The notes: a model not told the origin generated them from the letters alone. 64,000 bases of DNA from Paracidovorax citrulli (GCF_900100305.1 NZ_FNEY01000003.1:62001-126000), one strand, 5' to 3'. Positions 9,049 through 17,757 are shown, numbered from the stretch's first letter. Translations and numbers: made by a program.

Positions 9049-9500
9049 TCCTTGACCCTCGCGACGAACTCCGCCTTCATGATCACTAGGGCGTCAGCCT
9101 TTCCGGCGTTCATCGCACGGGTGATGAAAGGGTGGGCCGGCGCGCGGCTGGTGCCGTTGTGCACCATGAATCCGTACGGCGCTTTGCGGTGGTTCCACGA
9201 GAGGTGGTAGGTGGCCCGTCCGTCGGCGCTGTTGTCCTTCGAATAGGCCTGATAGATCGCGTCGCGGAGAGTGCCCGGCGCGAAGTAGTAGGCCGCGGCC
9301 TGCTTGCTGCCGGCCGGCGCCGCCTTCGCCGCGGTGCCGTAGAAGTAGTGCCCGTCTTCAGATACGGGCACGAACAGCTTCGCGAGGGAGTAGCAGTGCT
9401 CGGTCGCGGCCTGGGCTGCAGGACGCGCCGCCGCTCGGATCTTTCTCCGCGTGGCGCGCAGCGCCTGGGCGAACCCGTCGACGTTGATCGTGGTCGCCAT
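9045..9500 (-). CDS. HK97 gp10-like head-tail protein
   Basis: A 151-residue basic protein starting MATTINVDGFAQALRATRRK. The N-terminal helix, the central LRDAIYQAYS and the closing segment containing PAHPFITRAMNAGKADAL are typical of the HK97_gp10 family. These proteins act at the head-tail or tail-terminator interface. The start at 9500 lies 1 bp after the previous gene, and the 3' end overlaps the next start by ATGA. Confidence 0.8.
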   Translation of the reverse strand: MATTINVDGFAQALRATRRKIRAAARPAAQAATEHCYSLAKLFVPVSEDGHYFYGTAAKAAPAGSKQAAAYYFAPGTLRDAIYQAYSKDNSADGRATYHLSWNHRKAPYGFMVHNGTSRAPAHPFITRAMNAGKADALVIMKAEFVARVKE

Positions 9501-9501
9501 A

Positions 9502-9828
9502 TCAGCCTCCGATCTCGCACACCAGGTCGACGTATTCGCGGCCCGCCGCATCGGGCAGCACGGCCTGGACGTCGTAGACCACGCCGCCGTGCAGCACACG
9601 CATGCCGGCTGCCAGGTCAGTGCGCCAGCGCACGCGGATCGACACTTTCGCCACCGACGCCTGCGCGTCGGCCTTGATGGCGGCGAGACCGGACAGCGTC
9701 TTTATGCTCGCCCAGGTCGTGCCAACGTCCAACCAGTTCGCCGGGCCAGGCTTCGGAGAGCCCCAGCCGCCTTTCTCGTCGCCGCGGCGTTGGATGGTGA
9801 TGCGGCGGTTCAGGTCTCCTGCTCGCAT
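9502..9828 (-). CDS. Phage head-tail adaptor (head closure)
   Basis: A 108-residue protein starting MRAGDLNRRITIQRRGDEKG. The opening with a GW in the loop, WASIKTLSG, the RWRTDLAAGMRVLHGG segment and the ending DVQAVLPDAAGREYVDLVCE match the SPP1 gp16/HK97 head-closure (Phage_H_T_join) family. It would plug the portal-connector channel after DNA packaging. It is packed between the gp6-like connector and gp10-like genes, the standard order. Confidence 0.88.
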   Translation of the reverse strand: MRAGDLNRRITIQRRGDEKGGWGSPKPGPANWLDVGTTWASIKTLSGLAAIKADAQASVAKVSIRVRWRTDLAAGMRVLHGGVVYDVQAVLPDAAGREYVDLVCEIGG

Positions 9829-9829
9829 C

Positions 9830-10165
9830 TCATACCCCCAGGCCCACGCGGTACGGCTGCAGCAACGCGTGCGCGCCGAACGGCACCTTGGTTGCCGTGC
9901 CGGGCAGCACCTCCTCGCGGTTGGCGTAGAGGTGGCCCAGGATCAGCAGGATGGCCGCCTGCACCGCGGCGTTGACCACCATCGGCAGTGCCTCCGGCGG
10001 CTCGGCAGCCGCGTCCAGCGCCGCCTGCGTGGCGTACACGTTGCGGTTCAGGTGCTCGACGGCCGACGCCTGCGCCGCGGCCAAGTACAGCGTCACCAGC
10101 TCGTCCTCGTCTCCGGCATCGATGCGCAGGTGCGCCCGGGCCGTCTCGATGGGCACCAGATTCAC
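9830..10165 (-). CDS. Head-tail connector, gp6-like
   Basis: A 111-residue mostly helical protein starting MNLVPIETARAHLRIDAGDE. The DEDELVTLYLAAAQASAVEH segment and the later run AVQAAILLILGHLYANREEV are hallmarks of the HK97 gp6/Phage_connect family, which forms a ring below the portal. It overlaps the upstream gene by ATGA. Its place before the head-closure gene supports the call. Confidence 0.88.
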   Translation of the reverse strand: MNLVPIETARAHLRIDAGDEDELVTLYLAAAQASAVEHLNRNVYATQAALDAAAEPPEALPMVVNAAVQAAILLILGHLYANREEVLPGTATKVPFGAHALLQPYRVGLGV

Positions 10166-10518
10166 TTCCGGCTCCGCGTCGGCTTGGCCGGCTCCGGTGC
10201 TGCCGCGGGCGCTGCGTCGCTGGGTTCCGGCGCGGCCGAAGCCACGACAACCTCTCGCACGCGGGCCTCGTCGGCGTCCGAGAACACAGCGCCGAAGTGG
10301 CTGCGCATCGCGCGCACCACGTAGTCGGGATCGCTGTTCTCGCCCGGCAGGCCCGCGAGCGCGGCGTCGAGTTCTGCGCGCAGGTTGTCGCGCGGAGCGT
10401 CGCCGTTCTCCGCCACGCGGTCGGCCGCGCCGGCGTCAATCAGCTGCTGCCCGCGGCTGCTGTCCATGCGGACGGTCATGCCGGCGCGCGGGTCCGGCTC
10501 CTTGAACTGGATGAGCAT
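10162..10518 (-). CDS. Hypothetical phage head-region protein
   Basis: A 118-residue protein starting MLIQFKEPDPRAGMTVRMDS, with a good AGGAGA ribosome site just upstream. The middle is acidic and helical (RAELDAALAGLPGENSDPDY), and the C-terminus is rich in Ala, Pro and Lys. I do not recognise the family. It lies between the capsid and connector genes, where several HK97-like phages carry a small unassigned or head-decoration gene. A decoration role would be speculation. Confidence 0.75.
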   Translation of the reverse strand: MLIQFKEPDPRAGMTVRMDSSRGQQLIDAGAADRVAENGDAPRDNLRAELDAALAGLPGENSDPDYVVRAMRSHFGAVFSDADEARVREVVVASAAPEPSDAAPAAAPEPAKPTRSRK

Positions 10519-10541
10519 GGGATTCTCCTGGTGGATGGCGG

Positions 10542-10560
10542 GGCCCGCGCGTGGCGGGCC
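10542..10560 (-). repeat. GGCCCGC/GCGGGCC hairpin downstream of capsid gene
   Basis: A 7-bp perfect stem with a five-base loop lies in the gap after the capsid stop codon. There is no clear U tract on the minus strand, so it may protect the capsid mRNA 3' end rather than terminate. It has the same stem as several other junction hairpins in the prophage. Confidence 0.6.
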
Positions 10561-10568
10561 ACAGGCGA

Positions 10569-11762
10569 TCAGGTCACGTTGCCGAAGTCGCCGTAAATGA
10601 AGGCTTCGGGGCGGTACACGGCCAGCGCCAGGCGCTCTTCCGCCAGGATCGTGACCAGGTTCTTCACGAAGTCGTCTTCGTTCTCGGTGGCCACCTCGAC
10701 CCGGGCCTGCCAGCGGTCGAAGATCTGAGCGCCCAGGCGGAATGCGCCGGCCAGGAACTTGTCCACGGTGATCGCCTGCGTGGTAACCACCGGGCGGTTC
10801 CACAGCGTCGCGCCCAGGACGCCCTGCGGGTTGCCGATGATGTAGCGGCCCGTGGTGTCCTTGGTCAGCTCGATGCGTGCCCAGTCGATAGGGTTCATCA
10901 CGACGCCCGTGGCCGGGTACTCGGCCAGCTCCGACTGCAGGAAGGCCAGGCGGATGTTGTCGATGTTGGTCTCGGTGCCGGCGGGGTCGAACGGGGCGGC
11001 GAAGGCCGTGGCCTGCGGGATGATGCCCAGCAGGTTCTGGCCAGTGCCGTCGCCGTTGAGCAGCTGCTGCTCTTCCTTGAAGGCCAGTCCGTAGCGCAGG
11101 CGGCCGTCGATGAAGCTGGCGAGCTGGGAGGCATCGCTCAGGATCTGGCGCGAGGCCTTCATGTAGTGGGCGATCACCTTGGCCGTCGTCGCCACCAGGT
11201 CGAACTTGATGCTCGACTCGGGCTTCTTGGTGGCCTCGGCCACCATGCCGGCGTTGTTCGTGAAGCCCGTTTCCTTCACGTACTCCAGGGCGTTTCCGTC
11301 CATGTTGCCCGGGGTGAGCAGGTCACGCACCGTCATGCGGCGCTGCGGCAGCGTCAGGATGCCGGGAACGCGCGTGGTCTGCACCAGGTCGCCCGCCGAG
11401 CCGTCGGCGTCGGTGGTCAGGCTGGTGATAGCCGCCTTCACAGGCATGTCCACGCGGCCGCGCGGGGTCTGCATGGCCATGAGGTTCTTCACGGCCTCGC
11501 TGTTCACGAACTGCTGGCCGATCGACTGGTGCTGCACATCGCCGCCCGCGCCGTTCGCTTCGATCTTGGCCAGGAGCTGCTGCGCCTGCTGCAGATTCGC
11601 CTGCAGTTCGCCCTGCTTCAGCAGCAGGCCGTCCACGGTCTTTCGGGTTTCGGCGTTGAGGTCGGCGTTCTTGGCGGCGGCCTCGGCGTGCTTTTTGAGC
11701 TGGTCGCCGACCTGCTGGAGGCTGGCGTTGATCTGCTCGATGTCTTTCTCGATTTGCGGCAT
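10569..11762 (-). CDS. Major capsid protein, HK97 fold
   Basis: A 397-residue protein. Residues 1-70 form a charged coiled coil (MPQIEKDIEQINASLQQVGD onward) that acts as a scaffolding delta domain and would be removed by the neighbouring protease. The rest has HK97 capsid features: TRVPGILTLPQRRMTVRDLL, the E-loop-like region, KASRQILSDASQLASFIDGR, QQLLNGDGTGQNLLGI and a C-terminal RWQARVEVATENEDDFVKN. The start at 11762 follows the protease stop by 10 bp. It is the most abundant head subunit. Confidence 0.95.
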   Translation of the reverse strand: MPQIEKDIEQINASLQQVGDQLKKHAEAAAKNADLNAETRKTVDGLLLKQGELQANLQQAQQLLAKIEANGAGGDVQHQSIGQQFVNSEAVKNLMAMQTPRGRVDMPVKAAITSLTTDADGSAGDLVQTTRVPGILTLPQRRMTVRDLLTPGNMDGNALEYVKETGFTNNAGMVAEATKKPESSIKFDLVATTAKVIAHYMKASRQILSDASQLASFIDGRLRYGLAFKEEQQLLNGDGTGQNLLGIIPQATAFAAPFDPAGTETNIDNIRLAFLQSELAEYPATGVVMNPIDWARIELTKDTTGRYIIGNPQGVLGATLWNRPVVTTQAITVDKFLAGAFRLGAQIFDRWQARVEVATENEDDFVKNLVTILAEERLALAVYRPEAFIYGDFGNVT

Positions 11763-11772
11763 GGTTGCCCTT

Positions 11773-12633
11773 TCAGGAGAGGATGGTGGTGAGGGATGCG
11801 GCCAAGGCCGCGGTCTTGCTGATGTCGGCCGCGTGGCCGCGCTCGGTGGGATCTCCCTCACCGCTGCCGGCGGGATCGCCCGCGCCGGCCTTGAACTCGC
11901 TGATGAGGCGCATGGCCTCGCTCTTGGGCATGCCGCTGGCACGTAGGCCGGCTTCGATGCGGCGCACTGCGCTGGCGCTGGCGCCGCCGTGGCCCTTTCC
12001 GACCTGGTCGGAAGGCAGCAATTCGTCGGCAAACCCCTGCTCTACCGCTGCAGTGCCGCCGATCCAGGATTCCGAGTCCAGAAGCTTGGCAACGGCCTTC
12101 GACTCCAGCCCGGTCCTCGCGCTGTAGATGTCGGCCATCGCGGCGTCGAAAGGCTCCAGCCATGCCGCGATTTCGCGCAGGTCGTTGCGGTTGCCGGCGG
12201 CCACCACCCAGGCGTTGTGGATCATCAGGAAGCCGGAGCGCGCGATCTGCACGGTGTCACCGGCCATCGCGATCACGGAGCCGGCCGAGGCCGCCAGCCC
12301 CAGCACCTTCACGTTCACCTCGCCCTCGTGCTCGCGCAGCAGGTTGTAGATGGCGAGGCCCTCGAACATGTCGCCGCCAGGGCTGTTCAGGTTCACCGTG
12401 ACCGGGCCTTTGCCCAGGCTCCGCAGCGCGCCCGCGATTCGTTTGGCCGTCACGCCCTCGCCCGTCCATGGGTCGTAGCCGATGGCGTCGTAGATGCTGA
12501 TCGTGCGGTCCTCGTCCTTGTCGGCGGCCCGAACCTCCGGATTCCAGCGGTCCAGGGCGCGCGGCAGGATCTCGCTGCGCACGCTGGCGCTCGGGCGGCC
12601 CATCGGAGCGCCCGGCAAATTCTTGATGCTCAT
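11773..12633 (-). CDS. ClpP-like prohead maturation protease
   Basis: A 286-residue serine protease of the S14 type. NSPGGD is at about 83-88. The nucleophile Ser116 lies in GLAASAGS, and the catalytic histidine His139 lies in LMIHNAW. The ClpP-like domain covers about 40-220. The tail after 230 is Ala/Gly-rich and may help scaffold the prohead. It would cleave the capsid delta domain during head maturation. It sits between portal and capsid, the classic HK97-like order. Confidence 0.95.
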   Translation of the reverse strand: MSIKNLPGAPMGRPSASVRSEILPRALDRWNPEVRAADKDEDRTISIYDAIGYDPWTGEGVTAKRIAGALRSLGKGPVTVNLNSPGGDMFEGLAIYNLLREHEGEVNVKVLGLAASAGSVIAMAGDTVQIARSGFLMIHNAWVVAAGNRNDLREIAAWLEPFDAAMADIYSARTGLESKAVAKLLDSESWIGGTAAVEQGFADELLPSDQVGKGHGGASASAVRRIEAGLRASGMPKSEAMRLISEFKAGAGDPAGSGEGDPTERGHAADISKTAALAASLTTILS

Positions 12634-12636
12634 GGA

Positions 12637-13932
12637 TCAGCCTTTCTTCGGCTCTTCGTCGAAACCCAGGAACGCGCGGATCGCGGCCCGGGCCTGGTTG
12701 GCTTGGTCTGCGCCGCCGGCCTGTCCCAGGCCGTCCAGCGTCGTCATGGCGGATTGCACGGTGAGCACGGCGGCATTGCCGCCCATGGGCTCCCGGTCCT
12801 CCAGCTCGCGCACCTCGTCGCGGGTCAGGATGCCGTTGTTCACCATCGCGGCATAGAAGGCCGCGCGTCCGGCGCTGTCCGCGCGCAGCAGGCCCTCCAC
12901 CGCGAACTTCGGGTAGAAGCGCGCGCGCTCGGCGGGCGTCAGCAAGTCCTTGCTGATCGCCTGCTCGATCCGCCGCAGCCACGGCCCCAGCGTGAAGGTG
13001 AGGAAGCCGATCATTTGCTGCTCGATGCCCGTGCCCCAGCTGGTCGATTTCTCCGTGTGGCCGACCATCCAAGGCGGCACGCGGAACCAGCGGCAGATCG
13101 ACTCCACGCTGAACGCCCGGGATTCCAGCAGCTGCGCGTCCGATGGTTTGATGCCGATGGCGCCCACGTCCGTGCCGCCCTCGAGCACCGGCGTCTCCCC
13201 GCGCTCCACCGACCCCGCAATTTCCGCCTTGAACATGCGGCGCTGCTCGGGCTTCAGGAAGGCGGCCACCTTGTAGTAGACGGTCTGCAGCAGCCCGTTG
13301 CGGAAGGTCCGCGCCGCGGCGCGCTCGGCCGCCATCGCTGCCCCGAATACCTTGGCACCGTAGGAGATGACCGAGACGCCCGTCTCGCCGTCCAGGGTGA
13401 AGCCCGGAAGCGTCCAGATGCGAGCGGCAGAAATCAGCCGCGGCGTGCCGTCCGGGCGCGGGTACTGGAAGATCTTGCGGCCGTTCGCGTCGCGAGTGAT
13501 CACCAGTTTGTTCGGGTCCAGGAACGCCAGCCCTACCAGCTTGTCGCCCACGTAGAGCTTTTCCGCCCGACCGTTGCCGCGCAGGAGCATTGACGCCACG
13601 ATCGCCTCCCAGAACACCGAAGCCGTGCTGTCCGCGTTCGGCTGGTCGTGGATCACGAAGTGCAGAGGGTGCTGGCTCGCGAGCCGCTTGCCCGAAGACG
13701 TGCGCTCGTACATCGACAGCGGCAGCGTGGCGATGGTCTCGGAGATGAGCCGCACGCAGCTCCACACCGCATCGACCTGCATCACGGCCTTCGGCGTCAC
13801 ATCGACGCCCGTCTCGCTCTCCATGGCCCGATCGACGTAGAGATCCTTGTCGCGCAGGCTGAAGGACCGGACCCAGCCGTCGATCGCCGCGCGCACCCGG
13901 CCGGCGAGGCCTGTGTTCGTTCGTAGTTTCAT
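12637..13932 (-). CDS. Portal protein, HK97 family
   Basis: A 431-residue protein starting MKLRTNTGLAGRVRAAIDGW. Family segments include MQVDAVWSCVRLISETIATL, HPLHFVIHDQPNADSTASVF, MLLRGNGRAEKL, SYGAKVFGAA and SICRWFRVPPWMVGHTEKST. It forms the twelve-subunit ring through which DNA enters and leaves the head. The ATG overlaps the terminase stop by ATGA, and the gene ends three bases before the protease start. Confidence 0.95.
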   Translation of the reverse strand: MKLRTNTGLAGRVRAAIDGWVRSFSLRDKDLYVDRAMESETGVDVTPKAVMQVDAVWSCVRLISETIATLPLSMYERTSSGKRLASQHPLHFVIHDQPNADSTASVFWEAIVASMLLRGNGRAEKLYVGDKLVGLAFLDPNKLVITRDANGRKIFQYPRPDGTPRLISAARIWTLPGFTLDGETGVSVISYGAKVFGAAMAAERAAARTFRNGLLQTVYYKVAAFLKPEQRRMFKAEIAGSVERGETPVLEGGTDVGAIGIKPSDAQLLESRAFSVESICRWFRVPPWMVGHTEKSTSWGTGIEQQMIGFLTFTLGPWLRRIEQAISKDLLTPAERARFYPKFAVEGLLRADSAGRAAFYAAMVNNGILTRDEVRELEDREPMGGNAAVLTVQSAMTTLDGLGQAGGADQANQARAAIRAFLGFDEEPKKG

Positions 13933-15632
13933 GCGCGGCCCGTCCGTATGGGGTTGCTCAACCAGTCATCCATGCCGCCCTTGGCCTCCGGGTTCAGGGC
14001 CATGAGGTACACGGCATCGAACATGGCCATGAGCGGGTCGATCTTCGCGAACCCGCTGGCCTGCTTGGTGATGCTGATCGCGTTGCCGACGGGCACCACC
14101 TTCGCATTGCCAACGCACCACGCCATGAGCGCGGTGCCGCTGTGCACCAACTTGCGGGCTGCCAGGTGCCGCTCCGCGGTCTTGATCGCGCCCTGCAACT
14201 GCCAGCCCTGCGGGATGCCCACCACTTGCTCGGCAGTGACAGGCCCGGCCTTTTCTTCCGTGCCCACCAGCGCGTCGTAGATGCCGCCCAGGCCGGCTCG
14301 GTCCACGCCCACCTTGTCCAGCAGGCCCGAGTCCACCACCTGGGTGACGATGCTCACCACGTCGGCGATGTCCTCGCCCACGCTCTTCACCAGCACCAGA
14401 TCGCCCGCCGCGGCGAAGTCGCGGTATTTGGCTTCCTCGGACTTCCGCCGCTCAAGCGCGATCGGGTGCAGCCACGCCCGGGCCCACACCAGCCACCGGC
14501 CAGTGTCAACCTCGCGCCCGACCACGGCCAGCCCCAGCATGTCGTCCAGACCGCCGCCGTCGATGCCGACGGTGACCACCTCCGAGCGCTGCAGCAGTTC
14601 GACCAAGCCGAACACCGGCACGGCCGCGGCTTCCCAGAAGTCGGCACCCATCCACCTGGATGCACCCATCGCTAGGCCGATCTGCACGTTCAGGTGCTTC
14701 GCGCGGATGTCGCGCACGGCGTGCTCGCCGGACTCCTCGGCTTCCTGGATCTTCTGGGCGATCACGTCCTCGTCAACCGAAACACCCCAGTTCGGGTTCG
14801 TGATGTAGGCGTTGGCCAGATCCTCGTAGGCCTTCGCCTCCAGCATGTGGGCCGGAAACTCGTAGATCACCGGCAGAAACCGGGGATCGTTCACCTTGCC
14901 ATCGCGCACCTTGCGCGCATAGGAGAGCTTGTCGAGGAACACGCCTGCCGGCGGCTCGTCGGACTGCGTAGTGCAGTAGAAGACGAACCCCTCGGGCCGC
15001 GACGTGATGCCGCCAGTTGCCTCGGTGAGCATGGCCGCCGCCTTCGCGTGCTTGCCGAACTCCCAGAGCTCATCGACGAAAACGCCGATGGCCTTTTTCC
15101 CGGTCACCGTCGCGCTGTCGGCGGCCACCACCTTGAGCGTGGCGCGCGTGAGGCGGCAGGTCACCGTCTTGATGTGCTGCTGCTCCTGGAACCGATCCAT
15201 CAGATCTTCGTCTGCCAGGATCATTTCCCGGATCGGCTTGTAGGCGTTGTCGGCCGCCTCTTTCGTCGGCGCGAGGATGATGAACTCACCGGCCTGTCGC
15301 GTGTTCAGGATGAGCGCCGTGAGCATCACGGCCGCGGCGATCATCGACTTCCCGTTCTTCTTGGAGACCATCAGGAAGTAGTTGGTGATCAGCCGCCGCT
15401 TGCGGCTGCGGTCGTACGCGCCGAACAGCGCGGCCACCAAGTCGGTCACCCACGGCAGGCACGCGTCGCCCATCGTCGGGCTGCCATCCGCGTCCACCAT
15501 GCGCAGGGCGTTGAACACCCCCATTGCGTCTTCCGCCTCGTCGGGAAAGAGGGGCGACACCGGCACAAGAGACTTGCGCGCGACGATCCGCTCTTCCCAG
15601 TCCGGCAGAGCCGTCGTCCATTCCATCATCAC
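13929..15632 (-). CDS. Terminase large subunit (HK97 TerL type)
   Basis: A 567-residue packaging motor. The Walker A-like SKKNGKS is at 90-96 and Walker B VFVDE at about 184-188, followed by a coupling motif in FYCTTQSDEP. The C-terminal nuclease begins with GIDGGG (Asp358) and has later acidic residues in VGVDRAGLGGIYDALVG. ATPase and nuclease together cut and translocate phage DNA into the prohead. Three in-frame ATG codons at the start (15632, 15629, 15626) make the exact start uncertain by one or two residues. Confidence 0.95.
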   Translation of the reverse strand: MMMEWTTALPDWEERIVARKSLVPVSPLFPDEAEDAMGVFNALRMVDADGSPTMGDACLPWVTDLVAALFGAYDRSRKRRLITNYFLMVSKKNGKSMIAAAVMLTALILNTRQAGEFIILAPTKEAADNAYKPIREMILADEDLMDRFQEQQHIKTVTCRLTRATLKVVAADSATVTGKKAIGVFVDELWEFGKHAKAAAMLTEATGGITSRPEGFVFYCTTQSDEPPAGVFLDKLSYARKVRDGKVNDPRFLPVIYEFPAHMLEAKAYEDLANAYITNPNWGVSVDEDVIAQKIQEAEESGEHAVRDIRAKHLNVQIGLAMGASRWMGADFWEAAAVPVFGLVELLQRSEVVTVGIDGGGLDDMLGLAVVGREVDTGRWLVWARAWLHPIALERRKSEEAKYRDFAAAGDLVLVKSVGEDIADVVSIVTQVVDSGLLDKVGVDRAGLGGIYDALVGTEEKAGPVTAEQVVGIPQGWQLQGAIKTAERHLAARKLVHSGTALMAWCVGNAKVVPVGNAISITKQASGFAKIDPLMAMFDAVYLMALNPEAKGGMDDWLSNPIRTGRA

Positions 15633-16030
15633 ACCGCCCTCAGGCCGAACCGGCCGCCTGCAGCCTTCTGGGCCGCCTCCTGCTTCTCCGCCTTTTTCCC
15701 GGACTCGCCCTTCTTGGCGTGCACGTAGGGCGCAGCGATCTGGGCGGCCTGGATCCGTAGGCGGCTGTCCTCTTCCTCGTCCCGCATCACCTGCAGCAGG
15801 AAGTCCAACGGCGTCAGGTCGCTCAGGTCCTTCGGCGGCGGAGGCGCCGGCGGCCTCTCCTGACCGAAAGGCCAGCTCGGATCGGTCTTGTACCCGTCCG
15901 CGTCCAGCGGCGGCGCCTCATCCTTCTTGGTGGTCGGCCGCTTCTTGGCCGGGGCCGCCGGCTTCGGCGCGTCAGCGGGTGCGGATTTTCTCGGGCGACC
16001 CGCACCAGGCCGCGCACCACCTCTTGGCAT
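15629..16030 (-). CDS. Terminase small subunit
   Basis: A 133-residue basic protein. The N-terminus MPRGGARPGAGRPRKSA is the GARPGAGR signature common to small terminase subunits of HK97-like phages. A Lys/Ala/Pro-rich linker follows, then a helical region from about 68 (LTPLDFLLQVMRDEEEDSRL) for oligomerisation and TerL contact. It overlaps the TerL start. It would recognise the packaging site, expected close by. Confidence 0.85.
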   Translation of the reverse strand: MPRGGARPGAGRPRKSAPADAPKPAAPAKKRPTTKKDEAPPLDADGYKTDPSWPFGQERPPAPPPPKDLSDLTPLDFLLQVMRDEEEDSRLRIQAAQIAAPYVHAKKGESGKKAEKQEAAQKAAGGRFGLRAV

Positions 16031-16223
16031 GGCGGCCTCCTTTGAATTCTTTGATTTCCGCCCCTCCGGAATTCATACGCAGGGGATTTTTTCTGCGCGT
16101 GCGGAACCGGGCGGTATCCAGGTAGAAGGGTTCCAGACTTTTTGGGCACCCCCTCCATTCCGGCTTCGTGGGCACTCGGGAGTGGCCCAACGATGCCCCT
16201 GGCGGCCCGCAGGCGGGGCGATT
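16031..16223. other. Non-coding gap, candidate cos/packaging region
   Basis: 193 bp between the HNH nuclease and the small terminase gene with no convincing ORF. HK97-like phages with an HNH gene beside the terminase usually package from cos, and cos normally lies in this gap. The stretch contains an A/T run (GGGGATTTTTTC near 16081) and short inverted repeats, but I cannot identify nick sites. Confidence 0.35.
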
Positions 16224-16571
16224 TCAGCCCGAGCCCCCTCTCGCCCGCTCCTGCGCCTCGCGCGCCGTCTTGGCCGCGTGGCAGTCGGGGCAGAGGCACT
16301 GCCGGTTGTGGTCGGCGTCCTTGCCGCCCCGCCAGAGCGGGACCGTGTGGTCCAGCTCGAACGGGTCCGGCGTGCCGGGCGTGATGTCGATCAGCTTGCC
16401 GCAGCCCTTGCAGTGCGGGCCGTCTCGCAGCCAGATCCGCAGCCGCGCCTCCTGCCGTGCCCGCCCCCGATCCCGATGGGTCGCCCCAATGCGCGGCGCC
16501 TGCTGCAGCCTGGTTGCCTGGGCCATCTGGATGCGCTGGGCGGCGGCTTGAATTCGGGGGCGCTGGCTCAT
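16224..16571 (-). CDS. HNH endonuclease
   Basis: A 115-residue protein. Zinc-binding cysteines occur as CKGC (about 54-57) and CPDC (about 93-96). The catalytic core is FELDHTVPLWRGGKDADHNR and the domain ends CHAAKT. The N-terminal 40 residues are basic. HNH proteins next to terminases work with TerL to make cohesive ends in HK97-like phages. It is the first gene after the terminator at 16784-16809, so it begins the late operon. Confidence 0.9.
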   Translation of the reverse strand: MSQRPRIQAAAQRIQMAQATRLQQAPRIGATHRDRGRARQEARLRIWLRDGPHCKGCGKLIDITPGTPDPFELDHTVPLWRGGKDADHNRQCLCPDCHAAKTAREAQERARGGSG

Positions 16572-16783
16572 GTCTTGGCATCCATCGGTCTACGGGGCTT
16601 GGTCTGGCCCCGCTGGCGCCTGCCGTCGCTGTCCAGCACCACAGCTTGCGGTGGAAACCCCCGCCTCGTCGGGCGGCCAGCGCTGGCTGCTGGAAGTCGG
16701 ATAGGTGGAAGGCGCCACCACCTGGGGCATGGCGTCCCTGGCGGCGATAGAGGCGTGGTGGGTGCGCCCCGGTGGTGGCAAAC

Positions 16784-16809
16784 GAAAAAGCCCGCAGGGC
16801 GTGCGGGCT
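16784..16809 (-). terminator. Intrinsic terminator downstream of Q-like gene
   Basis: AGCCCGC (16789-16795) pairs with GCGGGCT (16803-16809), followed on the minus strand by a run of U residues (16789-16785). It lies between the Q-like gene and the late genes, the position of tR' in lambdoid phages. A Q-type protein would be needed to read through. Confidence 0.75.
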
Positions 16810-16931
16810 TGGGAAGTTCTGGGCGAGCGTCCCCATCGAAGGTTCCTGGCAAAGCACGAAGCGAGACAGGCATTCAACGGAGAGTCGCCGGGCGAGAGGG
16901 TCAGCACCCTCTGCAATCGTCGGCTGCAATT
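16810..16931 (-). promoter_or_regulatory. Candidate late promoter region with hairpin
   Basis: This stretch lies between the Q-like gene and its terminator, with no ORF I trust. It holds a perfect 7-bp stem AGAGGGT-CAGC-ACCCTCT at 16895-16912. By analogy with lambdoid phages the late promoter and Q utilisation site should be here. I see no convincing -35/-10 pair, so this rests on position. Confidence 0.35.
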
Positions 16932-17570
16932 CTACGCGGCCTTCGACCCGCGATGCAAGCGCCGGCCCATCGATCCCCGCGCCGAGTGCACGCACTCGTC
17001 GAGGTAGTTGGCCAAGCGCCTGCCCAACTCGCCCTGCGGAATGGGCGCATGGCCCGTGCCCTTGCACTGGCGGCATGCCTTGGCCGACAGCCGGTCGGTT
17101 CCCGGAATAGCCTCGTAGCGGCGTCCGGAGCATGCGGTGCAGGTAGGCCCTAGCCACCACCGCAAAATCGCAGCCACGGCCCGATCCGGGGCCTCGGCGC
17201 CCCATCCGCGCAGCAGCAGGACCAGCTGCTCGCGTACTGCCGGCAGGCTCTTGCACCTGGCCAGCTGCAGCGCCGTCTCGTGCAGGTTGTGGACGTGCGC
17301 CTGGGCCGTTGCCTCGGCACGCGCTGCGGTGCGGTCGGCCGACGAGGCCTGCGCACCCGGGCGCAGGAACTCCGCCGCCGTGGCCGTGCGCGGCCGGGAA
17401 GTCGCGTCCCACTCGCTGTGCAGCCGGAGCAGCGCACCGCCCAGCCGGGACTGGCACCAGCCGGCCGCGATCAGCAGGTCGGCGTCGCCCACCTGGTCGG
17501 CTTGCACCCGCAGGTCGGCGGTGTTGGCGGCCGATGCGTAGGCCTCTTCGAGGGTTCGGGGGTTGGTCAT
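16932..17570 (-). CDS. Putative late-gene antiterminator (Q-like, zinc-binding)
   Basis: A 212-residue protein starting MTNPRTLEEAYASAANTADL. The C-terminal part has a zinc site made of CTACSG (about 144-149) and CRQCKGTG (about 167-174), followed by basic helices (GELGRRLANYLDECVHSARG). A central zinc finger plus basic helix matches phage 82-type Q proteins, and the gene is the last before a terminator and the late operon. A DnaJ-like zinc ribbon is also compatible, so the Q role is inferred largely from position. Confidence 0.55.
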   Translation of the reverse strand: MTNPRTLEEAYASAANTADLRVQADQVGDADLLIAAGWCQSRLGGALLRLHSEWDATSRPRTATAAEFLRPGAQASSADRTAARAEATAQAHVHNLHETALQLARCKSLPAVREQLVLLLRGWGAEAPDRAVAAILRWWLGPTCTACSGRRYEAIPGTDRLSAKACRQCKGTGHAPIPQGELGRRLANYLDECVHSARGSMGRRLHRGSKAA

Positions 17571-17655
17571 GTTGTTGGTCCTGAACGTGTTGAAAATTAC
17601 TGAAAACTTTTGCTGAAACTTTTTGCTCGTTCACTTCCCCGCCGGTCCTGGGCTT

Positions 17656-17754
17656 CTTCCATTCCATCCATCCCCTAAGGGGAGATGGATTGAATGGAAG
17701 GGAGATTGCCGGCCTTCCTTCCATTCCAATGGATGAAGATTGGAAGAATGGAAG
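17656..17754. repeat. Two nested inverted repeats of CTTCCATTC
   Basis: The nonamer CTTCCATTC occurs at 17656-17664 and 17718-17726, and its exact complement GAATGGAAG at 17692-17700 and 17746-17754. They form two back-to-back inverted repeats in the gap between the primase-helicase stop and the Q-like gene. The first is part of a longer near-palindrome centred on CCCCTAAGGGG. It may be a replication origin, a regulator site or a transcript structure. Confidence 0.7.
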
Positions 17755-17757
17755 GCA

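Noticed and set aside
15972-16190. 72-residue frame over the start of the small terminase
   Set aside because: It overlaps the terminase N-terminus by 59 bases in another frame, has no ribosome site, and fills the expected packaging-site gap.
16568-16873. 101-residue frame upstream of the HNH gene
   Set aside because: It overlaps an intrinsic terminator hairpin and is Pro/Arg-rich; the ATGA overlap with the HNH start appears fortuitous.
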